Below are positions 51,566-60,091 of a stretch of 64,000 nucleotides of DNA, piece after piece. The notes under the pieces were generated by a model, which was given only the letters and a program-made list of their open reading frames with translations, was not told the DNA's origin and ran no database searches. Position 1 is the first letter of the stretch. Each line of letters opens with the position of its first letter. The position numbers and the translations under genes are program-made. This DNA comes from Halorussus pelagicus (GTDB lineage: Archaea; Halobacteriota; Halobacteria; Halobacteriales; Haladaptataceae): positions 992,001 to 1,056,000 of the forward strand of contig NZ_CP035119.1 of assembly GCF_004087835.1 (NCBI RefSeq), given 5' to 3'.

Positions 51566-52528
51566 GTGCGAGAGTACCCCTTCGAGTTGGCGCTGTGCGC
51601 GCACCTCGAAGCCCGCGCGGAGGCCGTCGTCGCCCGGCAAATCGGCGGCGGGGTCCGCGCGCCGTCGAACCGCGTCCTCGACGTGCTGTTGGTCGAACCC
51701 GGCCCGGAGATGGACGAGCGCGCCGCGCTGACGCCCGAGCGGATTCCGGACCCGGCCATCGAGAGCGATGTGGGGGTCGGGCAGGCGCGCGACCCCGCAA
51801 GAGTCATCGACGCCCGGCCGGAGCGCGCTCGGAGCATCGCCGAGCGCGCGGTCGAAATCGGCTTCTTCGAGCGCGCGGTGGGCGGCGGCGTCCGGCGGGC
51901 CGCGCGCTACCCCGACGACTGGTTCGGGCGACTCGTCGCCATCGAGAACAAACCGGACCTTGGCGACCCCGGCGACCTCCGTCTCCAACTCCGAAAGGAC
52001 GTAAGCGTCGCGCTTGCCGACGAGGTAATCCTCGCCACCGAGAGCTACGTCACCGGCGCGCACCTCAACCGGATTCCCGAGGCAGTCGGCGTCTGGCGAT
52101 TCGACCCCGAGTCGGGCGAGCGCAAGGTGGTCCGGGAGGCGACGGCGCTCGACGCCGACGACTGGGGCGTCGAACTCCTCGACGAGCATCCGCTCCGGAC
52201 CGATGTGGCCGCGGTGCCGCCCGAGGCGAAGGCCCGCCAGCGCCGCCGGATGGCCGAGCGCGCCTACGGCAAGGGGTGGCGACCCGACGCGCTCCCGGCC
52301 TGCGCGGAGGCACAAGCGGTCGCCCGCGAGGGGAGCGAGGGCCTGCCGTTCTGCCGCTGGAAGGGCCGGATCGTGAATCCGGCGCGTTGCGGCCCGGACT
52401 GTCCGAGCCACGACCCCGCCGAGGCTCCCGCAGTGGACCCCGACGAGGCGCGCGACGGCCGGACGCCGTGGGTCGCCGACCCGGAGGGGAAGGCGCGGCG
52501 GCAGTCGGGATTGGACCGGTTTGGGTGA
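51566..52528 (+). CDS. DUF5787 family protein, predicted Cas4/RecB-like nuclease
   Basis: Starting at GTG 51566, the 320-residue protein matches the haloarchaeal DUF5787 pattern (REYPFELALCAHLE, RYPDDWFGRLVAIENKPDLG). It shows a PD-(D/E)xK-type set: Asp 39 (RVLDVLLVE), Glu 127-x-Lys 129 (ENK) and a following QL-x(n) helix (Gln 141), with Cys 11 at the N-terminus and Cys 246, 263, 275 and 279 at the C-terminus. One N-terminal plus three C-terminal cysteines is the Fe-S arrangement of Cas4 and AddB. The nuclease call is inference. No CRISPR is near. Confidence 0.65.
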   Translation: MREYPFELALCAHLEARAEAVVARQIGGGVRAPSNRVLDVLLVEPGPEMDERAALTPERIPDPAIESDVGVGQARDPARVIDARPERARSIAERAVEIGFFERAVGGGVRRAARYPDDWFGRLVAIENKPDLGDPGDLRLQLRKDVSVALADEVILATESYVTGAHLNRIPEAVGVWRFDPESGERKVVREATALDADDWGVELLDEHPLRTDVAAVPPEAKARQRRRMAERAYGKGWRPDALPACAEAQAVAREGSEGLPFCRWKGRIVNPARCGPDCPSHDPAEAPAVDPDEARDGRTPWVADPEGKARRQSGLDRFG

Positions 52529-52603
52529 CGTTCACCGAACAATGTCCACCGGTACCGCACGAACGACCGAGGTATTTTTGCGCCGAAGGTCGAACGTCCG
52601 AGC

Positions 52604-53245
52604 ATGTACGACCGGATTCTGGTCCCGACCGACGGCAGCGAGCAGCGCCCGGTAGTCACGCAGGCGATGAGCGTTGCCGAACTCGCCGACGCCACGGTTC
52701 ACGCCCTCTACGTCGTGGACGAGCGCGCGCTGGACTACCAGCCCTCCGAGTCCGGGCGCGAGGAGACCCGCGAGGCGCGCCGCGAGGAGGGCGAGGAAGC
52801 GACCCGACAGGTCGCGGAGGCGGGCGAAGATCGCGGCGTCGAAGTCGTCACGGCCATCGAAGAGGGGAAACCAGCACAGGCCATCGTGGACTACGCCGAC
52901 GAAGAGGACGCGGACATGGTCGTGATGGGAACTCACGGCCGGTCGGGCGTGGACCGCTACGTCCTCGGGAGCGTGACCGAACAGGTCGTCCGGACCAGCG
53001 AGGTGCCGGTGTTGACGGTCAACCTCGCGCGCCAACGCCGGGCGGTCCGCGACGGCGAGGCCGCAGTCGAGCGCGCCGAGCAGGTCGTCGCCGACGAGGG
53101 CCACGAGGTCGCCGCCGTGCCCGAGGACCCCTATCGGGAGAGCAATACGTGGCTCGTCCGGGTCGAGACGACCACGGGCGAGACGTTCAACGTCCACATC
53201 GACGCCGCCTCCGGCGACGCGCGACTGGCCCGAATCGGAACGTAG
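52604..53245 (+). CDS. UspA domain fused to a C-terminal PepSY-like domain
   Basis: The 213-residue protein has a normal UspA domain (about 1-145, MYDRILVPTDGSEQRP, VVMGTHGRSGVDRYVLGSVT). A C-terminal extension (about 150-213) follows with NTWLVRVETTTGETFNVHID and AASGDARLARIG. This looks like a PepSY domain, more often found in exported proteins. There is no membrane segment, so the fusion is cytoplasmic. The pairing is unusual. Confidence 0.8.
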   Translation: MYDRILVPTDGSEQRPVVTQAMSVAELADATVHALYVVDERALDYQPSESGREETREARREEGEEATRQVAEAGEDRGVEVVTAIEEGKPAQAIVDYADEEDADMVVMGTHGRSGVDRYVLGSVTEQVVRTSEVPVLTVNLARQRRAVRDGEAAVERAEQVVADEGHEVAAVPEDPYRESNTWLVRVETTTGETFNVHIDAASGDARLARIGT

Positions 53246-53360
53246 AGTGAGGTTTTCGCGCCGAGTAACTACGGCGGCCCCACGCCAAACATAGAGTTTT
53301 CGCCGAGTAATCGCGCTCTAACCAGTAGGTAAAAACCGACGACCGCCGATAGTCGGTCCC

Positions 53361-54815
53361 ATGCAAGCGACCTCCCGGCGGCCGCTCGCCGCCGCAGTAG
53401 CCGTGTTGTGCTGTCTGTCGATGGTGGTCCCGGTCGCGGGTGCGCCGAGCGCCGATGCGCGCCCGGTCGCGTCCCAAGGGTCACCCGGTCCCTGCGCGGG
53501 AACCGTGACCTCACCAGCGAACGGTACGACTGTCATCAGCGTGCAGGGCTTCGAGTTCGGGCAGGACGGTGGCAAGCGCCCGGCGAAACTCGTCGGCGTC
53601 GGTCCGAGCGGCGACATCGAGTGGGTCCACCAGAGCGCCGAGAAGTACGATGTCGTCTGGGGCTACGACGTGGACCCGATGGACAACGGCAACCTCTTCG
53701 TCACCGCGACGACCCGCGGCCACGAGACGCTGGTCTACGAGTTCGACCCCGACACACAGGAGCGCGTCTGGTCGAAGACCTTCGACCTCGGCGACACCCA
53801 CGACGCCGACCTCATCAACGACGGGGAAGCGATTTTGCTGGCGAACATGCGCAACTACAACGCCAGCGCCGAGCGCAACGACGACCGCATTTTCGTCTAC
53901 AACCGCACGACCGAGGAAATCGAGTGGGAGTGGCGATTCGACGACCACTACGAACCCCAGAACCTCGAAGAAAACTACACCGACGACTGGACCCACGTCA
54001 ACGACGTGGACAAAATCAGCGACGGTCTCTATCTGGCCTCGCCGCGGAACTTCGACCAAGCCATCGTCGTGAACCGCTCGACGAACGACATCGCCATGAC
54101 ACTTGGCGAGGACGGCGAGACGGACATCCTCAACGAGCAACACAACCCCGACTACCTCGAAAGCGGGAACGGGACGCCGACGCTCATCGTCGGCGACAGC
54201 GAGAACGACCGCATCGTAGAGTATGCGAATCCCGACGGGGACCTGACGGACGGCGACGGGTGGAACCGGACGTGGACGCTGACGGGCGACCTGAACTGGC
54301 CCCGCGACGCCGACCGACTGCCCAGCGGCAACACCCTCGTCACCGACTCCAGCAACCACCGCGTGCTGGAAGTGACCCCCGAGGGCGAAGTCGTCTGGGA
54401 GTTCTACGCGCCGTGGTTGGTGTACGACGCCGCCCGCATCCCGGCAGGAGAACACGGCGGCCCGACCGCGATGGACCTCAACGCCACCGGGACTCACGAA
54501 ATCCGCGGCGACAGCGACCTCCACAAGAACCAGAGCCGACTGAGTGAGTGCCACGCGGTCCTCGAAAACGTCAGCGGCCTCGCTAACGGCACCACCGAGA
54601 GCGCGCTGGACGACGAATCCGGCGAGAGCGACGGCGGAACGGACGCGACGAGCGACGACGCCGAATCCACCGGCGAGGAGAGCGACGAAACGAACATCGG
54701 GAGCGACGGCGGAGACGACGACCCGACTTCGACCGGCGTCCCCGGATTCGGACCGCTCGCGGCGCTCGCAGGCCTGTTCGTCGCGCTCGGGACGGGGATG
54801 GGCCGACGTCGGTAG
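53361..54815 (+). CDS. Arylsulfotransferase (ASST)-like propeller with PGF-CTERM tail
   Basis: The 484-residue protein has a signal peptide (about 8-30) and propeller blades with DADRLPSGNTLVTDSSNHRV and GTVTSPANGTTVISVQG. A Ser/Asp/Glu-rich linker (about 410-455) follows, then a C-terminal PGF-CTERM signal (GVPGFGPLAALAGLFVALG plus RRR). The tail is cut by archaeosortase and the protein lipid-attached on the cell surface. It is the paralogue of the protein at 9805-11073. Sulfotransferase activity is not proven. Confidence 0.78.
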   Translation: MQATSRRPLAAAVAVLCCLSMVVPVAGAPSADARPVASQGSPGPCAGTVTSPANGTTVISVQGFEFGQDGGKRPAKLVGVGPSGDIEWVHQSAEKYDVVWGYDVDPMDNGNLFVTATTRGHETLVYEFDPDTQERVWSKTFDLGDTHDADLINDGEAILLANMRNYNASAERNDDRIFVYNRTTEEIEWEWRFDDHYEPQNLEENYTDDWTHVNDVDKISDGLYLASPRNFDQAIVVNRSTNDIAMTLGEDGETDILNEQHNPDYLESGNGTPTLIVGDSENDRIVEYANPDGDLTDGDGWNRTWTLTGDLNWPRDADRLPSGNTLVTDSSNHRVLEVTPEGEVVWEFYAPWLVYDAARIPAGEHGGPTAMDLNATGTHEIRGDSDLHKNQSRLSECHAVLENVSGLANGTTESALDDESGESDGGTDATSDDAESTGEESDETNIGSDGGDDDPTSTGVPGFGPLAALAGLFVALGTGMGRRR

Positions 54816-55007
54816 CGAGGTCGTCGTTCCGTCACTGGTGAGCCCCTTTACCAGGGGATTGGTTGGATAGATCACCAACTGTCGGAATAAGATTTTTCCC
54901 CGACTTACAACAGGCACCTAATGGTAACATAACCCACTGCTAAAGTAATAAAACTATATATTAAAAATATCAAATTTTAAAATTTTTTCACTGTATGCTT
55001 TAATCGC

Positions 55008-55754
55008 ATGTCCGATAATAGCAACGTCGGTCGGCGCAAGTTCCTGACAACCTCCGGAGTCGCTCTCGCAGGTGGGGTCACGCTCTCCTCGATGACTTCC
55101 ACGGCGAAAGCTGAGGAGAGTTTTGACCTGAACAACGACTTCGAGAAAATCCAGACGTACGTTGGTGGCAGTACCAAGGACGGCATGTACGTCGACGTGG
55201 ACTACGACCTGTATCGTCCCTACTCAGACACTGGACTCGACCGTGATGGAGTCCGGGTGGGACGTGCCGTTATCGAGATCGGCGCAGAAGGTCCGTCACA
55301 CAACTACGCCAAAATCAAGATGGACGGGTACAACGACGCCACTCTGTTAGAGGGCGATAACGGAAAAGTGGCAATGGGTCCCGAGAGTACCATCGGTAGC
55401 TCGACGTACACGCTTGGATTCTCCGCGACAAGCGGCGGAAGTATCAGTGTTGGAACCGATACGTCGGTCAGTGTCGAAGCCGCAAGCACTGTGTCCCGCT
55501 CGGAGTCGAGCACTGAGAGCAACCTCGACATCAACAACTACACCGAGTTGGGCAACGAACTGTTCAAGAACGAGTACGACTTCAACGACGGCCTGCGGGA
55601 CGAGTTCGTGTCTATCGACGCGACCGCCGCCTTCAACTCTGACGGAGTGGCCGAGTGGGACGACTGTATCGACTTCACATGGGAGGTCGATACGACGGAG
55701 TCAACCGTGAACGATACGATCACGTACTCGCACGTCGAGGGCGACCTCTCCTAA
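55008..55754 (+). CDS. Tat-exported acidic protein of unknown function
   Basis: The 248-residue protein has a Tat signal (GRRKFLTTSGVALAGG, about 8-35, ending SMTSTAKAEE). A beta-rich acidic and Ser/Thr-rich domain follows. It contains one Cys only (near the end, EWDDCIDF). The upstream region is very AT-rich (about 54900-55005), with a TATA-like TTTAAAAT near 54976-54983. No family is recognised. It may be an exported surface or accessory protein like the two Cys-rich preproteins, but lacks their Cys tail. Confidence 0.6.
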   Translation: MSDNSNVGRRKFLTTSGVALAGGVTLSSMTSTAKAEESFDLNNDFEKIQTYVGGSTKDGMYVDVDYDLYRPYSDTGLDRDGVRVGRAVIEIGAEGPSHNYAKIKMDGYNDATLLEGDNGKVAMGPESTIGSSTYTLGFSATSGGSISVGTDTSVSVEAASTVSRSESSTESNLDINNYTELGNELFKNEYDFNDGLRDEFVSIDATAAFNSDGVAEWDDCIDFTWEVDTTESTVNDTITYSHVEGDLS

Positions 55755-55866
55755 TCCGGCGTTCTACTTCTCCTCTGTTGTTTTCGTATCCACTGATTCT
55801 ACGTGTCGTTTCGGGTGGGACCGGAGGTCGAGCCGCGACAGTGTCCTGAACCCCGTCGAAGTGTGC

Positions 55867-56787
55867 TCAGAGTTCGTACTGCTCGCCGTCCACCGCGAGC
55901 GGTTCCTCGAAGGCTTCCTCGACGGGGTAGTAGTGCGCGAGGTGAACGAGTCGAGTCTCGTCGGCGTCGAGTTCGTCGGCGAGCGCCAGCGCGCCCTCGC
56001 GGGTCATGTGCTTGGTGCCGAAGGTTCGGGGAACCCCGTCCGGCCCGTGGTGGTCTCCGCCCATCGGGTGGTGTTCACAGAGGTGCGCAGGGACGATGCC
56101 GTCGGCGAGCAGGAGGTCGGCGTCGGCCAAGCGTTCGCGGCTCTGCTCGGGCACGTCGTAGTTCGTATCGCCCGTCAGCGATAGCTTTGCGCCGGTTTCG
56201 GGGTCCTCGACGACGACGCCGTAGCAGAGCATCGGCGGGTGTTCGACCGGCACGAGGGTGACTTCGAGGCCGCAGACCTCGAACGGTTCGAGGGGCGCGC
56301 GGTCGTGGACTGTCACCCGGTCGAGGTAGTCGTACTTCGAGCGAATCGTATCGGCGACGCTCTCGCCAGTCAGGGGGTCTCTCTCGTCGGCGTCGTCAGA
56401 CTGCGTCTGACGGGCTGGTGAGCTTTGCTCACCAACGGCGTGGACCGGCAGGTCGTCGAACAGTCGGTAGGCGTTGCCCAGTCCGTCGAGGTGGTCGAAG
56501 TGAATGTGGGTGATGAGGACCTCGTCGGGGAGTCCGACATCGTGAGTCAGAAACTGGTGGCGGAAGTCGGGGCTGGCGTCTATCAGGAGGGCTTCGTCGG
56601 TGCGTTCGTTGCGGACGTGGACCGAGAATCTAGAGCGTTCGACGCCGTCGCTCGCGTCGATTCCGCGCTCGCGCAGTCGGCGACGCGTGGTCTCGCCCGG
56701 ATTGCGGGCCTCGCGGCAGGTGTCGCAGTCGCAGTCGGGCGTGGGCGTGCCGGTCGTGTCTCCGGTTCCGAGCAACGTGACCTGCAT
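55867..56787 (-). CDS. MBL-fold metallohydrolase, PhnP-like
   Basis: The 306-residue protein begins MQVTLLGTGDTTGTPTPDCD with a C-D-C-x-x-C cluster (DCDCDTCREA) as in PhnP-type enzymes. The metal motif is THIHFDHLDG (about 90-100), with further histidines in VPVEHPPMLCYG and LVHLAHYYPVEE and an aspartate in SLTGDTNYD. PhnP is a phosphodiesterase acting on cyclic or linear nucleotides; the substrate here is unknown. It may hydrolyse a phosphodiester in the cytoplasm. Confidence 0.85.
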   Translation of the reverse strand: MQVTLLGTGDTTGTPTPDCDCDTCREARNPGETTRRRLRERGIDASDGVERSRFSVHVRNERTDEALLIDASPDFRHQFLTHDVGLPDEVLITHIHFDHLDGLGNAYRLFDDLPVHAVGEQSSPARQTQSDDADERDPLTGESVADTIRSKYDYLDRVTVHDRAPLEPFEVCGLEVTLVPVEHPPMLCYGVVVEDPETGAKLSLTGDTNYDVPEQSRERLADADLLLADGIVPAHLCEHHPMGGDHHGPDGVPRTFGTKHMTREGALALADELDADETRLVHLAHYYPVEEAFEEPLAVDGEQYEL

Positions 56788-56889
56788 CTAGTTTCGCGTA
56801 GTCGCTTGGGGTACAAAGCTTTCCGGGACGGCGGGTCGGACGCGAAGACCGGGTTCGGGGTGACGGAACGAGCAGTCTCGCTCGGAAAA

Positions 56890-57147
56890 TCATCGGTTGT
56901 GTTCGACCCACCGACACCACTCCTCGAAGTCATCCGCACCACACTGCCGAGCGACGTTCCGTAGCGTCCCGATCTTCACGCTGTCGTGCATCGGGACAGT
57001 GACGACGCGCACGTCGTCCGGATTCGTCGGATGTTCGTACCGGAGTTTGACGTGGCTCCCGGTTCGGTCCGTGAGGTGGAATCGATTCTTCGTAAGGGCT
57101 TTGACAATGTCACGGCCGGAGAAATCCGTGGGCGGCATCTCCGGCAC
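56890..57147 (-). CDS. hicA: Type II toxin HicA
   Basis: The 85-residue protein has the HicA pattern GRDIVKALTKNRFHLTDRTG then SHVKLRYEHP, including the catalytic GSH histidine. It should be an mRNA interferase of the double-stranded-RNA-binding fold. The GTG at 57147 directly follows the hicB stop; an ATG three codons later is the alternative start. The antitoxin-first order is normal. Confidence 0.85.
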   Translation of the reverse strand: MPEMPPTDFSGRDIVKALTKNRFHLTDRTGSHVKLRYEHPTNPDDVRVVTVPMHDSVKIGTLRNVARQCGADDFEEWCRWVEHNR

Positions 57148-57423
57148 CTACCGCATGCAATCGGGCAGTTCGGAGGAGTTCTCGCGGCCGTCCGCAACCT
57201 CGTCGGAGTCGATTCCGAGCGCTTCCAGCGCTTCGCGCTCCTCGTCCCACGAGTCGATTGGTTCTCCCGCATCACCTCGGTGGAGAGCGACCGCCTCGTC
57301 GAGGTTTTCTAAGGCCCCTTCACGAGTCGGCCCTTGAGAGGTGACGCCGGTCTCGGTGTCTCTGGCCACCCACCAGTCGTCTTCCTTCGTGAGCGTAATG
57401 GTCGGTTCGGGACCGGTACCCAT
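57148..57423 (-). CDS. hicB: HicB family antitoxin
   Basis: The 91-residue protein has the partial RNase-H-like HicB fold: TITLTKEDDWWVARDTETG, then TSQGPTREGALENLDEAVAL. A C-terminal part (about 55-91) is acidic and has no clear ribbon-helix-helix DNA-binding domain, so autoregulation is uncertain. It binds and blocks HicA. The ATG at 57423 has a TATA box (GATTATATC on the minus strand, 57447-57456) at the right distance. Confidence 0.85.
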   Translation of the reverse strand: MGTGPEPTITLTKEDDWWVARDTETGVTSQGPTREGALENLDEAVALHRGDAGEPIDSWDEEREALEALGIDSDEVADGRENSSELPDCMR

Positions 57424-57752
57424 CGTCCCCGAGTTACGAGAGATGGGGATATAATCCTGTGGGAGCGCAGTGCGTGCGACGGTTCCGACAGTTCTCAGTG
57501 ATTTTCTCGCCACCTCGACCGACGGGAGAGGTTTCCGGAGATTCATCGAACGAGTTCGAGTGACTATAGAGATCAGAAACAAATGACTGTGACTATTTAG
57601 TCATGATTGTTATGTCAGAGAGACAGATGTATTCGACGTTCGAATATCGGGACCGATAGAGGCACCACATGAACGCGATTTCCGAAGTGACAGCTACTCC
57701 AAGTGAAAAGAACCGACATCCCCGCCAGACGAGAGAGTCGCCGGAAGCCGTC

Positions 57753-59144
57753 TCAGTGGTCGTGAGAGTGCCCGCCGTCCGCGCTCGCGTCACCGGACCC
57801 CGAGATGTCGCCACCGGCCACCAGCGCGTCGTGGTCGCCCTCGATCATGTCGAGGTCCTTGAGGTTGTCGCGCTCCTCGAAGTCACGGACGGCCGCCGTG
57901 AAGTCCTCCTGGGTGAGCGCGGTCCGCTCCTCGGTCAGCGCGTCCAGCACCGCCTCGCGCAGGACCATCCGGAGGTCGCTCCCGGTCAGGCCCTCGGTCT
58001 CCTCGGCGAGTTCGTCGGGGTTGAAATCCACGATGTCCATCGGCCGGGTGATTAGTCGCAGGATGTCCGAGCGCATCCCTCGGTCGGGTTTCGGGAAGTT
58101 GACAATCTCGTCGAAGCGCCGCCACGCCGCGGCGTCGAGTTGGTCGGGGTGGTTCGTCGCGCCGATGAGCAACACGTCGTCCTGAATCAGGCTGATATCG
58201 TCGATGGACTTCAAGAGGGTGTTGACCGCCCGCTTGATGGCGGCGTGTTCGTCGCTCGCGCGGGTCTTGGCGACGAAGTCGAACTCGTCCATAAAGAGGA
58301 TACAGGGCGAGAGTCGCTTGGCTACCTCGAACACCTTCTCGACGTTCTTGGCAGTCTCGCCGAGATACTGGCTGGTGATCATCGAGAGTTTGACCTCCAC
58401 GAACGGGAGGTCCAAGTCGTAGGCCAGCGCCCGAGCGGTCGAGGTCTTGCCGGTCCCCGGCGGGCCGACGAACAGGAGTTTCCCGATTTCGCGCAGTCCG
58501 ATTTGGGCCAGATACTCCCGATGCTCGATGGCCTTCACGATTTTGTGAATCTCGGCCTCTTGGTCCTCGGTCAGCACGAGATCGTCGAGCGTGGTCTCTA
58601 TCTCCTCGGGCGCGCGGATGTCCACGAGGTCCAGCATTTCCTCTTCTTCCTCGTCTGCGAAGTATTGGGTGAGCAGGCCGTCTATCCACGCGCGGTCGGC
58701 CTGCACGGGTCGGTTGGCCTCGCGGGCCGCCTCGTAGTCGGCTTCCTCGACCTCCTCGGCGAAGGCGTACGCCAGCACGGGATTGTGGAGGACTCGCTCC
58801 TCGCCGCGCTCAAGGAACCACTCCTCGGCCATCTCGCGCTGGGTCAGTTCGAGCGCGCCGGAGAACTCGTCGCGGTCGCTGAACATGAGTTCCGAAATCG
58901 CGCTCCACGGGTTCTCGACCCCCGTCGCTCGCCGAGCGGTGTCGATGGTCGCCCGAATCGGGCGCTCGATGCCCAGCGGTGAGTCGTCGCTCCCCGGCCG
59001 GTCCGGACCGTCGTCGGTGGTCCCGTCGGGCCAGAACACCTGCCGGTAGCGCGGGGGAAGGTCGTTCTCGTCTAACTCTCGATTGTCGTTGTAGAGGCTC
59101 GCGGTGAGCAGAAACTCGACGACATCCAGTGCCGCGTCGCTCAT
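57753..59144 (-). CDS. AAA family ATPase (CDC48-like) with haloarchaeal N-terminal domain
   Basis: The 463-residue protein has an N-terminal helical domain (about 1-205), then one AAA module. Walker A is GPPGTGKT (about 235-242), Walker B is ILFMDEFD, and the second region of homology has ATNHPDQLDAAAWRRFDE. The tail is glycine- and histidine-rich (GGHSHDH). It should remodel or move proteins; substrates are unknown. The start ATG 59144 is preferred to an upstream TTG. Confidence 0.8.
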   Translation of the reverse strand: MSDAALDVVEFLLTASLYNDNRELDENDLPPRYRQVFWPDGTTDDGPDRPGSDDSPLGIERPIRATIDTARRATGVENPWSAISELMFSDRDEFSGALELTQREMAEEWFLERGEERVLHNPVLAYAFAEEVEEADYEAAREANRPVQADRAWIDGLLTQYFADEEEEEMLDLVDIRAPEEIETTLDDLVLTEDQEAEIHKIVKAIEHREYLAQIGLREIGKLLFVGPPGTGKTSTARALAYDLDLPFVEVKLSMITSQYLGETAKNVEKVFEVAKRLSPCILFMDEFDFVAKTRASDEHAAIKRAVNTLLKSIDDISLIQDDVLLIGATNHPDQLDAAAWRRFDEIVNFPKPDRGMRSDILRLITRPMDIVDFNPDELAEETEGLTGSDLRMVLREAVLDALTEERTALTQEDFTAAVRDFEERDNLKDLDMIEGDHDALVAGGDISGSGDASADGGHSHDH

Positions 59145-59355
59145 TCCCCGGAGTTTTGACGCCAAAGGTGCTTAAGCGCGTCGAAGGCGTCGTCGGTCCG
59201 GGCCGCCCCGCACGGAGGAAATAACCGGAGCGCGTCAGGTGCGTCACGTCCGTAGACCGACTGTCCGTGCGAGAGCGGCCATCCCGGTCAAGGTCGCCCG
59301 AAACAAATCGAGGGCCTACTACCGAGACACATTCGAATAAATTATTGAGAAATAA

Positions 59356-59363
59356 ATTTAAGT
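59356..59363 (+). promoter_or_regulatory. TATA box for the 12-Cys preprotein gene
   Basis: ATTTAAGT is centred 28 bp before ATG 59388, within AT-rich DNA. A leaderless transcript is expected. Confidence 0.6.
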
Positions 59364-59387
59364 AGTTTTCCTACAGATAAGAAGTGT

Positions 59388-60035
59388 ATGTCGGAAAACA
59401 ACGATAACGGACGAATGAGTCGGCGAACAGTTCTGAAAGGTATCGGCGCTGGAGCGGCGATTGGAATGTCCGGTCTCGGGTCGGCGAGTGCGACCACTGG
59501 GGAAACCAACGACGTGGAGCGCTCCATCGAGATGCGACGCGCCGCCGAGACGTTCGCAACTGACGACGCCATCCAACAGGCGCTGGCAGGCTACGGCGAG
59601 TCGATCAAAGCGCAACTCGAAGCGGAGGGTATCTCGACGGACCTCGACGCCGCGGACTTCGACGAAGTGCGGTCGTTCCCCGATGAGGAAGACGGCGTGG
59701 CGACCGCCCACATCGTCGCCGAACGCGAGGACGCCGACCGCGAAATTGAGGTCCACGTCCTCCCGCAGGCCGACCGCTCGTTCGCCGTCGAGAAGACCGA
59801 CTCAGGCAACCGCCACTTCGAGGACGGCGACGTCCAACCGATGATAGACTGTAGCACAAACACCTACTGTGACGGCTACTGTCAGTGTATGGCACCGACT
59901 CCGGACTGCAGCAAGAACTGTCACGCCGGGTTTGAAATCGAAGAGCGGTGCTGTCTGTACGCGGACGGAAGCTACGACTGCGAAACCCTCAATCAAGACT
60001 GTACGGATAGCTGTCCCGGAACTGACTGCGCCTGA
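59388..60035 (+). CDS. Tat-exported preprotein with 12-Cys C-terminus (halocin-like candidate)
   Basis: The 215-residue protein begins with a Tat signal (MSRRTVLKGIGAGAAIGMSG, ending SASATTG). A Cys-free acidic middle (about 38-150) follows, then a C-terminal part with 12 cysteines in 60 residues: 155, 161, 165, 167, 174, 178, 188, 189, 198, 205, 209, 214. The layout (Tat signal, Cys-free propart, Cys-rich peptide) matches the halocin C8 precursor plan, though not the sequence of that halocin. It may be processed to a disulfide-bonded peptide. It has its own promoter. Confidence 0.65.
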   Translation: MSENNDNGRMSRRTVLKGIGAGAAIGMSGLGSASATTGETNDVERSIEMRRAAETFATDDAIQQALAGYGESIKAQLEAEGISTDLDAADFDEVRSFPDEEDGVATAHIVAEREDADREIEVHVLPQADRSFAVEKTDSGNRHFEDGDVQPMIDCSTNTYCDGYCQCMAPTPDCSKNCHAGFEIEERCCLYADGSYDCETLNQDCTDSCPGTDCA

Positions 60036-60091
60036 ATCGGCCGTTTCGGCGTCGAGACGGTCCGGACCGTCCCCAATTCTTCGAGTCGAAA

